Assembly (NCBI RefSeq): GCF_039535235.1
Contig: NZ_BAAAWU010000001.1
Location: 6,203,001 to 6,267,000, forward strand
From: Streptomyces roseoviridis
GTDB taxonomy: Bacteria > Actinomycetota > Actinomycetes > Streptomycetales > Streptomycetaceae
Direction of reading: 5' to 3'
Length of the DNA: 64,000 bases
Position numbers and translations under genes: made by a program. The notes under the pieces are model-generated. The model saw only the letters and a program-made list of their open reading frames with translations, ran no database searches and was not told the origin of the DNA. Numbering within the stretch: position 1 is the first letter of the stretch; each line of letters opens with the position of its first letter. Positions 1 through 8,477 of this stretch are shown here, one piece after another.

Positions 1-1
1 C

Positions 2-406
2 CGCAGCCGCGCCACCGGCACCGCCCTCGGCTACGCCCCGCTCGTCCAGCCGGCCCTGCGCGACTGCGACATGGGCCGCTGGCGCGGCCTGACCCTCGCC
101 GAGGTCGCCGCCCTCGAACCGGCCGCCGTCGACGCCTGGCTCACCGACCCGCGCACCGCCCCGCACGGCGGCGAGGCCCTGCTCTCCTTCATCCTGCGCA
201 TAGGGGGCTGGCTCGACACCCGCCCCGCCGACGACGGCGCCATCGTCGCCGTCGCCGAACCCGCCGTCGTACGGGCCGCCCTCGTCTACGCCCTGAAGGC
301 ACCGCCCGCCACGTACTGGAACGTCGACGTCCGCCCCCTGTCCACCGTCACCCTCACCGGACGGCCGGGCCTGTGGCACCTCCAGCTGGAGGCGGCCGCG
401 GCGTAG
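2..406 (+). CDS. Histidine phosphatase family protein, 3' part only
   Basis: The open frame runs from the window edge to a TAG stop, so the start and the N-terminal RHG motif lie outside. What remains reads like the C-terminal half of a phosphoglycerate-mutase-like phosphatase: a SRATGTALGY segment, then LRDCDMGRWRG, then HGGEALLSFILRIGGWLD, as in actinobacterial members. In the family the second catalytic His normally lies in a T-H-x-x-V-I-R type motif near the end; here the matching stretch reads VAEPAVVRAAL, with Glu where His is expected. The substrate is unknown. The family call is fairly secure; catalytic activity is uncertain because of the missing His. Confidence 0.7.
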   Translation, partial: RSRATGTALGYAPLVQPALRDCDMGRWRGLTLAEVAALEPAAVDAWLTDPRTAPHGGEALLSFILRIGGWLDTRPADDGAIVAVAEPAVVRAALVYALKAPPATYWNVDVRPLSTVTLTGRPGLWHLQLEAAAA

Positions 407-481
407 CCCGCACAGGAGCGCCCCGGGCGCGGCCCGCGCGGTCCGGGGCGGGCCCCGGCGACCGGCTAGCCTGGGGACACG

Positions 482-1687
482 ATGAACCGTCTGACCACGT
501 CATGGGGCGCTTTCCCACTCACCCGCTTTCCCGCCGACCCGCGCGACCAGCTGCGCGCCTGGGACGCAGCCGACGAGTATCTGCTCCACCACCTCGCCGA
601 GAGCGGCACCGACCTGTCCGGCACCGTCGCCGTCGTCGGCGACCGCTGGGGCGCCCTGGTGACCGCGCTCGCCGCCGCGGGCCCCGGCGAGCTGGTGCAG
701 ATCTCCGACTCGTACCTCGGGCGGAGCGCCACCGGCGAGAACCTGGCCCGCTCGGGGGCCGCCCCGGACGCGGTACGGCTGCTCACCACCCAGGACCCGC
801 CGCCCGAGCGGGTCGACGTGCTGCTGGTCCGCGTACCGAAGAGCCTCGCGCTCCTGGAGGACCAGCTGCACCGGCTCGCGCCCGCCGTCCACGAGGGGAC
901 GGTGATCGTCGGCACGGGGATGGTCAAGGAGATCCACACCTCGACCCTGAAGCTCTTCGAGACGATCCTCGGGCCGACCCGGACCTCCCTCGCCGTGAAG
1001 AAGGCCCGCCTCGTCCACACCACGCCCGCTCCCGGCGCGGACCGCGGCGCGAACCCGTGGCCGTACCGCTACGCGCTGCCCGCCGACGCGCCCGCCGGGC
1101 TCGCCGGCCGCACGGTCGTCAACCACGCCGGTGTCTTCTGCGCCGACCGCCTGGACATCGGCACCCGCTTCCTGCTGCGGAACCTGCCCACGGGCCTCGG
1201 CCGCTCCACGGTCGTCGACCTCGGCTGCGGCAACGGTGTCGTCGGACTCGCCGTCGCGCTCGCCGAGCCCGAGGCCGACCTGCTCTTCACCGACGAGTCG
1301 TACCAGGCCGTCGCCTCCGCCGAGGAGAACTTCCGGGCCCACGCGGGGGAGGGGCGCGAGGCCCGGTTCCTGGTGGCGGACGGGCTGGCCGGGGTCGAGC
1401 CCGGGTCGGTCGACCTGGTGCTCAACAACCCGCCGTTCCACAGCCACCACGCCACCACCGACCGCACCGCCCGCCGGATGTTCGCCGACGCCCGCCGGGC
1501 CCTGCGGCCCGGCGGGGAGCTGTGGGTGGTCGGCAACCGGCACCTCGGCTACCACATCACCCTGCGGCGGATCTTCGGCAACGCCGAACTGGTCGCCGGT
1601 GACCCGAAGTTCGTGGTCCTGAAGGCGGTCAAGGCCGCCAAGGGGGCCAAGCCCGCCGAGGGGGCCCGGGAGGGCAAGGGGGCCTAG
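482..1687 (+). CDS. Class I SAM-dependent methyltransferase, RlmG/RsmC type
   Basis: A 401-residue protein built like the RlmG/RsmC rRNA guanine-N2 methyltransferases: a degenerate N-terminal methyltransferase-like half and a C-terminal active half. SAM motif I is visible as DLGCGNGVVGLA near residue 247, and the N-x-P-F type catalytic motif as NNPPFHSHH near residue 315, the signature of N-methylation of an exocyclic amine. ARRALRPGGELWVVGN follows as in the family. By family it would methylate G in 16S or 23S rRNA in the cytoplasm; which base cannot be told from sequence. The start is an ATG 75 bases after the previous stop. The last ~20 residues are a Lys/Ala/Gly-rich tail. It is convergent with the ABC-F gene. 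Confidence 0.8.
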   Translation: MNRLTTSWGAFPLTRFPADPRDQLRAWDAADEYLLHHLAESGTDLSGTVAVVGDRWGALVTALAAAGPGELVQISDSYLGRSATGENLARSGAAPDAVRLLTTQDPPPERVDVLLVRVPKSLALLEDQLHRLAPAVHEGTVIVGTGMVKEIHTSTLKLFETILGPTRTSLAVKKARLVHTTPAPGADRGANPWPYRYALPADAPAGLAGRTVVNHAGVFCADRLDIGTRFLLRNLPTGLGRSTVVDLGCGNGVVGLAVALAEPEADLLFTDESYQAVASAEENFRAHAGEGREARFLVADGLAGVEPGSVDLVLNNPPFHSHHATTDRTARRMFADARRALRPGGELWVVGNRHLGYHITLRRIFGNAELVAGDPKFVVLKAVKAAKGAKPAEGAREGKGA

Positions 1688-1708
1688 GGGGCCTGGCCGG
1701 CCCGGGAG

Positions 1709-1732
1709 GCCCGGCGGCCGGGGCCGCCGGGC
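1709..1732. terminator. GC-rich hairpin between convergent genes
   Basis: An 11-bp perfect inverted repeat (GCCCGGCGGCC with its complement, two bases between the arms) sits between the methyltransferase stop and the ABC-F stop. There is no T run, as usual for Streptomyces terminators. It could serve both convergent genes. Confidence 0.5.
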
Positions 1733-1752
1733 GGGCAGGGCGCCCGAGGAGG

Positions 1753-3354
1753 TCAGGAGAGGCCGACCAGCTCCCGGTAGCCCTCGTTCCACAGGTCCTC
1801 CTCCGCGTCCGGGAGCAGCAGCACCCGGTCGGGCCGCAGCGCGTCGATCGCGCCCTCGTCGTGGGTCACCATGACGATCGCCCCCGGGTACGTGCCCACG
1901 GCCGCGAGGACCTCCTCGCGCGAGGCCGGGTCCAGGTTGTTCGTCGGCTCGTCGAGCAGCAGCACGTTCGCACCCGAGTGCACCAGGCCCGCCAGGGCGA
2001 GCCGGGTCTTCTCGCCGCCCGAGAGGACCCCGGCCGGCTTGTCGGCGTCGTCGCCCCGGAACAGGAAGGCGCCGAGCACGCTCCTCACCTCCCCGTCCGT
2101 CAGGTCCGGCGCCGCCGCGGCCAGGTTCTCCCGGACCGTGCGCTGCGGGTCGAGCGTGTCGTGCTCCTGGGCGAAGTAGCCGAGCCGCAGCCCGTGCCCG
2201 TGCACCACGCGGCCCGAGTCCGGCGCCTCCCGGCCGGCGAGCAGCCGCAGCAGGGTCGTCTTCCCGGCGCCGTTGAGCCCGAGCACGACGAGCCGCGCGC
2301 CCCGGTCGACCGCCAGGTCGACCCCGTCGAGGACCGGCCGGCCGGGGCCGTACGCCTTGGTGAGGGAGACCGCGCCCAGCGGCGTACGACCGCAGGGCGC
2401 GGGCTCCGGCAGCCGGATCCGGGCCACCTTGTCGGTGCGGCGGACCTCTTCCAGGCCGTCGAGCAGCCGGTCGGCCCGGCGGGCCATGCTGCGCGCGGTG
2501 ACCGAGGTCGACGCGCGGGCCTTCATGCGCTCGGCCCGCGCGTGCAGCGCCGCCGCCTTCCGTTCGGCGTTGGCGCGCTCACGGGTCCGGCGGCGTTCGT
2601 CGGCGTCCCGCTGGGCGAGGTAGGCGGCCCACCCGGTGTTGTGGACGTCGACGGTCGTACGCAGCGGGTCGAGGTGGAAGACCCGGTTGACGGTGGCGGC
2701 GATCAGGTCGAGGTCGTGGCTGATGACGACGAGGCCGCCCTGGTGGGCGGAGAGGAAGCCGCGCAGCCAGCCGACCGAGTCGGCGTCGAGGTGGTTGGTC
2801 GGCTCGTCCAGGAGCAGCGTGCCCTCACGGCCGTGCCCGGCGAACAGGATCCTGGCCAGTTCCACCCGCCGCTTCTGCCCGCCCGACAGCGTGCCGACGG
2901 GCCGGGCCATCGCCTCGGCGGGCAGCCCGAGACCGGCGGCGACCCGGGCGGCCTCGGCCTCGGCCGCGTACCCGCCACGGGCGTCGAACGCGGCCTCGGC
3001 CCGCGCGTACGCGTCCATCGCGCGGTCGTCCGCGCGCTCGGCGAGCCGGTCGGCGGCCTCCCGCAGCCGGCGGACGGCGACGTCCATGCCCCGGGCCGAC
3101 AGGATGCGGTCGGTCACGGACACCGCCGGATCCGCGGCGCGCGAGTCCTGCGCCAGCAGCGCCACGGGACCGGTACGGGTCACGCGGCCGGCAGCCGGCG
3201 GGCGAAGCCCGGCCAGGGTGTGCAGGAGGGTGGTCTTCCCGGCGCCGTTGCGGCCGACGAGGCCGACCCGGTCGCCGGGCGCGATGTGGAAGGAGAGATC
3301 GGACAGCAGGAGACGGGCGCCGACGCGCACGTCGACACCGCGGACGGTGATCAT
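1753..3354 (-). CDS. ABC-F family ATP-binding protein
   Basis: A 533-residue soluble protein with two ABC ATPase domains and no membrane segments, the ABC-F layout. Domain 1 has Walker A GRNGAGKTT at residues 34-42, signature LSGGQKRRVEL and LLLDEPTNHLD; domain 2 has Walker A GLNGAGKTT near 358, signature LSGGEKTRLAL and LLLDEPTNNLD. An Arg/Ala-rich helical linker joins them. ABC-F proteins act on the ribosome (translation factors or antibiotic-resistance protectors) rather than in transport. Nothing in the surroundings indicates an antibiotic cluster, so a housekeeping role is as likely as resistance. The start is the ATG that begins MITVRGVDV; the frame stays open upstream, but that extension runs antisense through argC and is not credible. 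Confidence 0.88.
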   Translation of the reverse strand: MITVRGVDVRVGARLLLSDLSFHIAPGDRVGLVGRNGAGKTTLLHTLAGLRPPAAGRVTRTGPVALLAQDSRAADPAVSVTDRILSARGMDVAVRRLREAADRLAERADDRAMDAYARAEAAFDARGGYAAEAEAARVAAGLGLPAEAMARPVGTLSGGQKRRVELARILFAGHGREGTLLLDEPTNHLDADSVGWLRGFLSAHQGGLVVISHDLDLIAATVNRVFHLDPLRTTVDVHNTGWAAYLAQRDADERRRTRERANAERKAAALHARAERMKARASTSVTARSMARRADRLLDGLEEVRRTDKVARIRLPEPAPCGRTPLGAVSLTKAYGPGRPVLDGVDLAVDRGARLVVLGLNGAGKTTLLRLLAGREAPDSGRVVHGHGLRLGYFAQEHDTLDPQRTVRENLAAAAPDLTDGEVRSVLGAFLFRGDDADKPAGVLSGGEKTRLALAGLVHSGANVLLLDEPTNNLDPASREEVLAAVGTYPGAIVMVTHDEGAIDALRPDRVLLLPDAEEDLWNEGYRELVGLS

Positions 3355-3566
3355 GGGATGACGCTCCGAACAGGCTGAAGGACACACGGGTGGCGTGGTG
3401 GTGGGTCCTCGGCTAGGAAATTCGGGGCGTCGACATGCGCCCGAGGGTAGGCGAGGGGCCCGCGCGGACGCATCCGCTTTTCCGTGCACGGCCTCCCCGG
3501 GGCGTCTCACGGGGCTTCCCGTCGCCGCCCCGGCTACCCCCGTGGGCTTCCGCTCTCCATCCGCTC

Positions 3567-3596
3567 TTTGCATAAAACTGCGGCTGCACGTATAGT
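3567..3596 (+). promoter_or_regulatory. argC promoter with overlapping ARG box
   Basis: A -35 like TTTGCA (3567-3572) and a -10 TATAGT (3591-3596) are 18 bp apart, an unusually AT-rich patch in this DNA. The 18-mer starting TTTGCATAAAAC at 3567 agrees well with the first two thirds of the known ARG-box pattern TNTGNATWWWWATNCANA. A weaker second half-box (CTGCACGTATAGTCATG) overlaps the -10. ArgR bound here would block RNA polymerase at the arginine operon; that is inference from the known ArgR mechanism. Confidence 0.7.
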
Positions 3597-3621
3597 CATG
3601 CCATCCATGAGGAGGGTTTCC

Positions 3622-4650
3622 ATGACGGTACGAGCAGCAGTCGCGGGCGCGAGCGGATACGCGGGCGGAGAGCTCCTGCGTCTCCTCCTCGCCCACCCGG
3701 GCGTCGAGATCGGCGCCCTGACCGCCCACTCCAACGCAGGGCAGCGCCTCGGCGCCCTGCAGCCGCACCTGCTGCCGCTCGCCGACCGCGTCCTCGAGGA
3801 CACCACGGCCGGCGTCCTCGCCGGCCACGACGTCGTCTTCCTCGCCCTCCCGCACGGGCAGTCCGCCGCCGTCGCCGAACAGCTCGGCCCCGACACGCTC
3901 GTCATCGACATGGGCGCCGACTTCCGGCTGAAGGACTCCGCCGACTGGGAGCGGTTCTACGGCTCCCCGCACGCCGGCACCTGGCCCTACGGCCTGCCCG
4001 AACTGCCGGGCGCCCGCGCCGCGCTGGAGGGGTCCAAGCGCGTCGCGGTGCCCGGCTGCTTCCCCACCTCCGTCTCGCTCGCCCTCTTCCCCGCCTACGC
4101 GGACGGGCTCGCCGAGCCGGAAGCGGTGATCGTCGCCGCCACCGGCACCTCCGGCGCCGGCAAGGCCCTCAAGCCGCACCTGCTCGGCAGCGAGGTCATG
4201 GGCAACGTCACCCCGTACGGCGTCGGCGGCGGCCACCGCCACACCCCCGAGATGATCCAGAACCTCAGCGCCGTGGCCGGCGAGCGGGTTTCCGTGTCCT
4301 TCACGCCGACCCTCGTGCCCATGCCCCGCGGCATCCTCGCCACCTGCTCGGCCCCCGCCAGGCCCGGCGTCACCGCCGAGACCCTGCGCGCCGCGTACGA
4401 GAAGGCCTACGCCGACGAGCCCTTCGTCCACCTGCTGCCCGAGGGGCAGTGGCCGTCCACGGCGTCCGTCCAGGGTTCCAACGCCGTACAGCTCCAGGTC
4501 GCCCACGACGAGGCCGTGAACCGGATCATCGCGATCAGCGCCATCGACAACCTCACCAAGGGCACCGCCGGCGGCGCGGTGCAGAGCATGAACATCGCCC
4601 TCGGACTCCCCGAGGAGACCGGACTTTCCACGATTGGAGTCGCTCCATGA
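3622..4650 (+). CDS. argC: N-acetyl-gamma-glutamyl-phosphate reductase
   Basis: A 342-residue ArgC: reduces N-acetylglutamyl-5-phosphate to the semialdehyde with NADPH, third step of arginine synthesis. The N-terminal nucleotide-binding motif reads VAGASGYAGGELLRLL, and the catalytic Cys lies at about residue 146 in PGCFPTSV. HxHTPEM and FTPTLVPMPRGI are typical of the family. The start is the ATG at 3622 with AGGAGGG five to six bases upstream; in-frame ATGs at 3598 and 3607 are less well placed. First gene of the operon; its TGA overlaps the argJ ATG. An ARG box lies just upstream, so ArgR repression is expected. Confidence 0.97.
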   Translation: MTVRAAVAGASGYAGGELLRLLLAHPGVEIGALTAHSNAGQRLGALQPHLLPLADRVLEDTTAGVLAGHDVVFLALPHGQSAAVAEQLGPDTLVIDMGADFRLKDSADWERFYGSPHAGTWPYGLPELPGARAALEGSKRVAVPGCFPTSVSLALFPAYADGLAEPEAVIVAATGTSGAGKALKPHLLGSEVMGNVTPYGVGGGHRHTPEMIQNLSAVAGERVSVSFTPTLVPMPRGILATCSAPARPGVTAETLRAAYEKAYADEPFVHLLPEGQWPSTASVQGSNAVQLQVAHDEAVNRIIAISAIDNLTKGTAGGAVQSMNIALGLPEETGLSTIGVAP

Positions 4651-5813
4651 GCGTCACCGCAGCGAAGGGATTCACGGCCGCGGGCATCGCGGCCGGAATC
4701 AAGGAGAACGGCAACCCGGACCTGGCCCTCGTGGTCAACACCGGGCCGCGCCGCGCCGCCGCGGGAGTCTTCACCTCCAACCGCGTCAAGGCCGCCCCCG
4801 TCCTGTGGTCCCAGCAGGTCCTCGCCGACGGCGAGCTGACCGCCGTCGTCCTCAACTCCGGCGGCGCCAACGCCTGCACCGGCCCGAAGGGCTTCCAGGA
4901 CACCCACGCCACCGCCGAGAAGGTGGCCGAGGTCCTCAGCGACCGGGGCGCGCCCGTCGGCGCCGGCGAGGTCGCCGTCGCCTCCACCGGCCTCATCGGC
5001 GTCCTGCTCCCCATGGACAAGCTGCTGCCCGGCGTCGAGAAGGCCGCCGGCGAGCTGTCCGCACACGGCGGCGAGAAGGCCGCCATCGCCATCAAGACGA
5101 CCGACACCGTCCACAAGACCGCCGTGGTCACGAAGGACGGCTGGACCGTCGGCGGCATGGCCAAGGGCGCCGGCATGCTCGCCCCCGGCCTCGCCACCAT
5201 GCTCGTCGTCCTCACCACCGACGCCGACCTCGGCGCCGAGGACCTGGACTCCGCGCTGCGGCAGGCCACCCGGCTCACCTTCGACCGGGTGGACTCCGAC
5301 GGCTGCATGTCCACCAACGACACCGTCCTCCTGCTCGCCTCCGGCGCCGCCGGCGTCACCCCCGCCCGGGACGAGTTCGCCGAGGCCGTACGGGAGGTCT
5401 GCGCCGACCTCGCCCGCCAGCTCATCGGCGACGCCGAGGGCGCCAGCAAGGACATCCGCATCGAGGTGATCAACGCGGCCACCGAGGACGACGCCGTGGA
5501 GGTGGGCCGGTCCATCGCCCGCAACAACCTCCTCAAGTGCGCCATCCACGGCGAGGACCCCAACTGGGGCCGGGTGCTGTCCGCCATCGGCACCACCTCC
5601 GCCGCCTTCGAGCCGGACGCGCTCAACGTCGCCATCAACGGCGTCTGGGTCTGCAAGAACGGCTCCGTCGGCGAGGACCGCGAACTCGTCGACATGCGCT
5701 ACCGGGAGGTCGTCATCACCGCCGACCTCGCCGCCGGGTCCGAGTCCGCCGTCATCTGGGCCAACGACCTCACCGCCGACTACGTCCACGAGAACAGCGC
5801 GTACTCGTCATGA
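4647..5813 (+). CDS. argJ: Bifunctional glutamate N-acetyltransferase / ornithine acetyltransferase
   Basis: A 388-residue ArgJ. It transfers acetyl from N-acetylornithine to glutamate (and may use acetyl-CoA), recycling the acetyl group in the cytoplasm. The self-cleavage site is seen in KGAGMLAPGLATML: Thr at about residue 184 becomes the N-terminal nucleophile of the beta chain. The oxyanion region STGLIG and the later CMSTNDTV and GEDPNWGR blocks are those of the family. Full length. It starts four bases inside the end of argC (ATGA overlap) and ends with the same overlap to argB, so translation is coupled. Confidence 0.97.
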   Translation: MSVTAAKGFTAAGIAAGIKENGNPDLALVVNTGPRRAAAGVFTSNRVKAAPVLWSQQVLADGELTAVVLNSGGANACTGPKGFQDTHATAEKVAEVLSDRGAPVGAGEVAVASTGLIGVLLPMDKLLPGVEKAAGELSAHGGEKAAIAIKTTDTVHKTAVVTKDGWTVGGMAKGAGMLAPGLATMLVVLTTDADLGAEDLDSALRQATRLTFDRVDSDGCMSTNDTVLLLASGAAGVTPARDEFAEAVREVCADLARQLIGDAEGASKDIRIEVINAATEDDAVEVGRSIARNNLLKCAIHGEDPNWGRVLSAIGTTSAAFEPDALNVAINGVWVCKNGSVGEDRELVDMRYREVVITADLAAGSESAVIWANDLTADYVHENSAYSS

Positions 5814-6733
5814 CCCACACCACCCGGAAGCACAAGGCCCTGCCCAAGGCGCAGATCCTCATCGAGGCGCTGCCCTGGCTCACCCGCCACCACGGCAAGA
5901 CCGTCGTCATCAAGTTCGGCGGCAACGCCATGGTCGACGACGACCTCAAGGCCGCCTTCGCCCAGGACGTCGTCTTCCTGCGCCACGCCGGCCTCAAGCC
6001 GGTCGTCGTGCACGGCGGCGGCCCGCAGATCAGCGCCGCCCTCGACCGGGCGGGCCTGGTCAGCGAGTTCAAGGCCGGCCTGCGGGTCACCACCCCCGAG
6101 GCCATGGACGTCGTACGGATGGTCCTCGCCGGCCAGGTCCAGCGCGAGCTCGTCGGACTGCTCAACCGGCACGGCGCGTTCGCCGTCGGCCTCACCGGCG
6201 AGGACGCCCACACCATCACCGCCACCCGGCACCAGCCGGTGATCGCCGGCGAGCAGGTCGACATCGGCCGGGTCGGCGAGATCACCGCCATCGACACCGG
6301 CGCCATCCAGGCACTCCTCGACGACGGACGCATCCCCGTCGTCTCCTCCATCGCCCGCTCCCAGGACGACGACCATGTCTACAACGTCAATGCTGATACG
6401 GCGGCTGCGGCACTCGCTGCGGCGCTGGGCGCCGAAACGCTGATGGTCCTGACCGACGTCGAGGGCCTCTACGAGGACTGGCCGAACAGCGACGAGGTCA
6501 TCAGCCGGCTCACCGCGAGCCAGCTGGAGAAACTGCTGCCCGAGCTGTCCAGCGGCATGGTGCCCAAGATGGAGGGCTGTCTGCACGCCGTCCGCAACGG
6601 CGTCACCACGGCCCGCGTCATCGACGGCCGCGTCCAGCACTCCATCCTGCTGGAGATCTTCACCGACGAAGGCATCGGCACGATGGTCGTGCCCGACGCC
6701 CAGGACGCCCGGGACGCCGAGGGGGAGAAATGA
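5810..6733 (+). CDS. argB: Acetylglutamate kinase
   Basis: A 307-residue amino-acid kinase fold enzyme that phosphorylates N-acetylglutamate, second step of arginine synthesis. VVIKFGGNAMVDD at the N-terminus is the ATP-phosphate-binding glycine motif and VVVHGGGPQI the second one; AALAAALGAETLMVLTDVEG and SSGMVPKMEGC match ArgB. The N-terminal helix preceding the core (residues about 10-25) is the type found in hexameric, arginine-inhibited ArgB, so feedback control is plausible. Overlaps argJ and argD by four bases each. Confidence 0.97.
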   Translation: MTHTTRKHKALPKAQILIEALPWLTRHHGKTVVIKFGGNAMVDDDLKAAFAQDVVFLRHAGLKPVVVHGGGPQISAALDRAGLVSEFKAGLRVTTPEAMDVVRMVLAGQVQRELVGLLNRHGAFAVGLTGEDAHTITATRHQPVIAGEQVDIGRVGEITAIDTGAIQALLDDGRIPVVSSIARSQDDDHVYNVNADTAAAALAAALGAETLMVLTDVEGLYEDWPNSDEVISRLTASQLEKLLPELSSGMVPKMEGCLHAVRNGVTTARVIDGRVQHSILLEIFTDEGIGTMVVPDAQDARDAEGEK

Positions 6734-7926
6734 GCAACCAGGAGCTGACCCGGCGCTGGCAGGGCTCGCTGATGGACAACTACGGCACGCCCCGGCTGCC
6801 GCTGGTCCGCGGCGAGGGCGCCACGGTGTGGGACGCCGACGGCAAGGAGTACCTGGACTTCGTCGGCGGCATCGCCGTCAACGCCCTCGGCCACGCCCAC
6901 CCGGCCGTCGTCGAGGCCGTCTCCCGGCAGATCGCCTCCCTCGGCCACGTCTCCAACCTGTTCGTCGCCGAGCCCCCCGTCGCCCTCGCCGAACGGCTGC
7001 TCCAGCTCTTCGGCCGCCCCGGCAGGGTCTTCTTCTGCAACTCGGGCGCCGAGGCCAACGAAGCCGCCTTCAAGATCGGCCGGCTCACCGGCCGCCCCCA
7101 CATGGTCGCCACCACCGGCGGATTCCACGGCCGCACCATGGGCGCCCTCGCCCTGACCGGCCAGCCCGGCAAGCAGGCCCCGTTCCTGCCGCTGCCCGGC
7201 GACGTCACCCACGTGCCCTACGGCGACGTCGAGGCGCTGCGCGCCGCCGTCACCGAGGACACCGCCCTCGTGGTCGTCGAGCCCGTCCAGGGCGAGAACG
7301 GCGTCGTCGTCCCGCCCGCGGGCTACCTGAAGGCGGCCCGGCAGATCACCCGCGCCACCGGCACCCTGCTCGTCCTCGACGAGGTGCAGACCGGCATCGG
7401 TCGGACCGGACACTGGTTCGAGCACCAGGCGCACGAAGGCGTCGACCCCGACGTCGTCACCCTCGCCAAGGGTCTCGGCGGCGGCCTCCCCATCGGCGCG
7501 ACCGTCGCCTTCGGCCCGGCGGCCGACCTGTTCACTCCAGGCCACCACGGCACCACCTTCGGGGGCAACCCGGTCGCCTGCGCCGCCGGACTCGCCGTCC
7601 TCGACACCCTCGCCGCCGACGGCCGCCTCGACGAGGTCAAGCGCCTCGGCGAGAAGCTGCGCGACGGAATCGAGGCTTCGGGCCACCCGCTGGTCTCCCA
7701 CGTCCGTGGCTCGGGCCTCCTGCTGGGTATCGTGCTCACCGAGTCCCTCGCGCCGCAGGTGCAGCAGGCGGCTCAGGACGCCGGTCTCCTGGTGAACGCG
7801 CCCGCCCCCGATGTCGTACGGCTCATGCCGCCGCTCGTCATCGGCGACGCGGAGGCGGACGCCTTCCTCCAGGCCCTGCCCGGTGTCCTCGACGTGGCGA
7901 ACGGGCAAGGACGAACCGGAGAATGA
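6730..7926 (+). CDS. argD: Acetylornithine aminotransferase
   Basis: A 398-residue PLP-dependent class III aminotransferase that makes N-acetylornithine from the semialdehyde and glutamate. The PLP lysine is at about residue 247 in TLAKGLGGGLPIG; VVEPVQGENGV and LLVLDEVQTGIGRTG are the family blocks, and FFCNSGAEANEAAFK binds the cofactor phosphate. GHWFEHQ and GTTFGGNPVA favour ArgD over GABA or ornithine aminotransferases, as does position in the arg operon. Starts inside the argB stop. The stop precedes argR by seven bases. Confidence 0.95.
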   Translation: MSNQELTRRWQGSLMDNYGTPRLPLVRGEGATVWDADGKEYLDFVGGIAVNALGHAHPAVVEAVSRQIASLGHVSNLFVAEPPVALAERLLQLFGRPGRVFFCNSGAEANEAAFKIGRLTGRPHMVATTGGFHGRTMGALALTGQPGKQAPFLPLPGDVTHVPYGDVEALRAAVTEDTALVVVEPVQGENGVVVPPAGYLKAARQITRATGTLLVLDEVQTGIGRTGHWFEHQAHEGVDPDVVTLAKGLGGGLPIGATVAFGPAADLFTPGHHGTTFGGNPVACAAGLAVLDTLAADGRLDEVKRLGEKLRDGIEASGHPLVSHVRGSGLLLGIVLTESLAPQVQQAAQDAGLLVNAPAPDVVRLMPPLVIGDAEADAFLQALPGVLDVANGQGRTGE

Positions 7927-7933
7927 GACGACG

Positions 7934-8470
7934 ATGACCGACGCGCAGGAAATCGAGCACGGAGGGCCGTCGGTTCCGCAGACCCGCACCGCGCGCCACC
8001 GCAGGATCGTCGACATCCTCAACCGGCAGCCGGTGCGCTCGCAGAGCCAGCTCGCCAAGCTCCTCGCCGACGACGGGCTGAGCGTCACCCAGGCGACGCT
8101 CTCCCGCGACCTCGACGAGCTCGGCGCGGTGAAGATCCGCAACACGGGCGGCGAACTCATCTACGCCGTGCCCAGCGAGGGCGGTTTCCGCACCCCGCAG
8201 GCCCCGTTGGGGGAGTCCGCCAAGGAGGAGCGCATGCGCCGCCTCTCCGGCGAACTGCTGATCTCCGCCGAGGCATCGGCCAACCTGGTGGTGCTCCGCA
8301 CCCCGCCGGGCGCCGCCCAGTTCCTCGCGTCGGCCATCGACCAGGCCGAACTCCACGCCATCCTCGGCACGATCGCGGGTGACGACACCCTCCTGCTCAT
8401 CTCCCGCGACCCGGTCGGCGGACAGGCCCTCGCCGACCACCTCCTGCGCCTCGCGCAGAAGGAGCGCTGA
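7934..8470 (+). CDS. argR: Arginine repressor
   Basis: A 178-residue ArgR. Residues about 18-85 form the winged helix-turn-helix domain (RIVDILNRQPVRSQSQLAKLL, then VTQATLSRDLDELGA with the SR pair that contacts DNA). The C-terminal part, with GTIAGDDTLLLISR, is the hexamerising arginine-binding domain. With arginine it should bind the ARG boxes at argC and argG in this window. The N-terminus has a ~15-residue extension, common in actinobacteria. ATG at 7934 lies seven bases after argD, so it is probably on the same transcript and autoregulated. Its stop is seven bases from the convergent gene's stop. Confidence 0.96.
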   Translation: MTDAQEIEHGGPSVPQTRTARHRRIVDILNRQPVRSQSQLAKLLADDGLSVTQATLSRDLDELGAVKIRNTGGELIYAVPSEGGFRTPQAPLGESAKEERMRRLSGELLISAEASANLVVLRTPPGAAQFLASAIDQAELHAILGTIAGDDTLLLISRDPVGGQALADHLLRLAQKER

Positions 8471-8477
8471 GCGGCGC

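Noticed and set aside
3355..4506. Upstream extension of the ABC-F frame
   Set aside because: It runs antisense through argC and has no ABC features; the ATG at 3354 starts the conserved domain.
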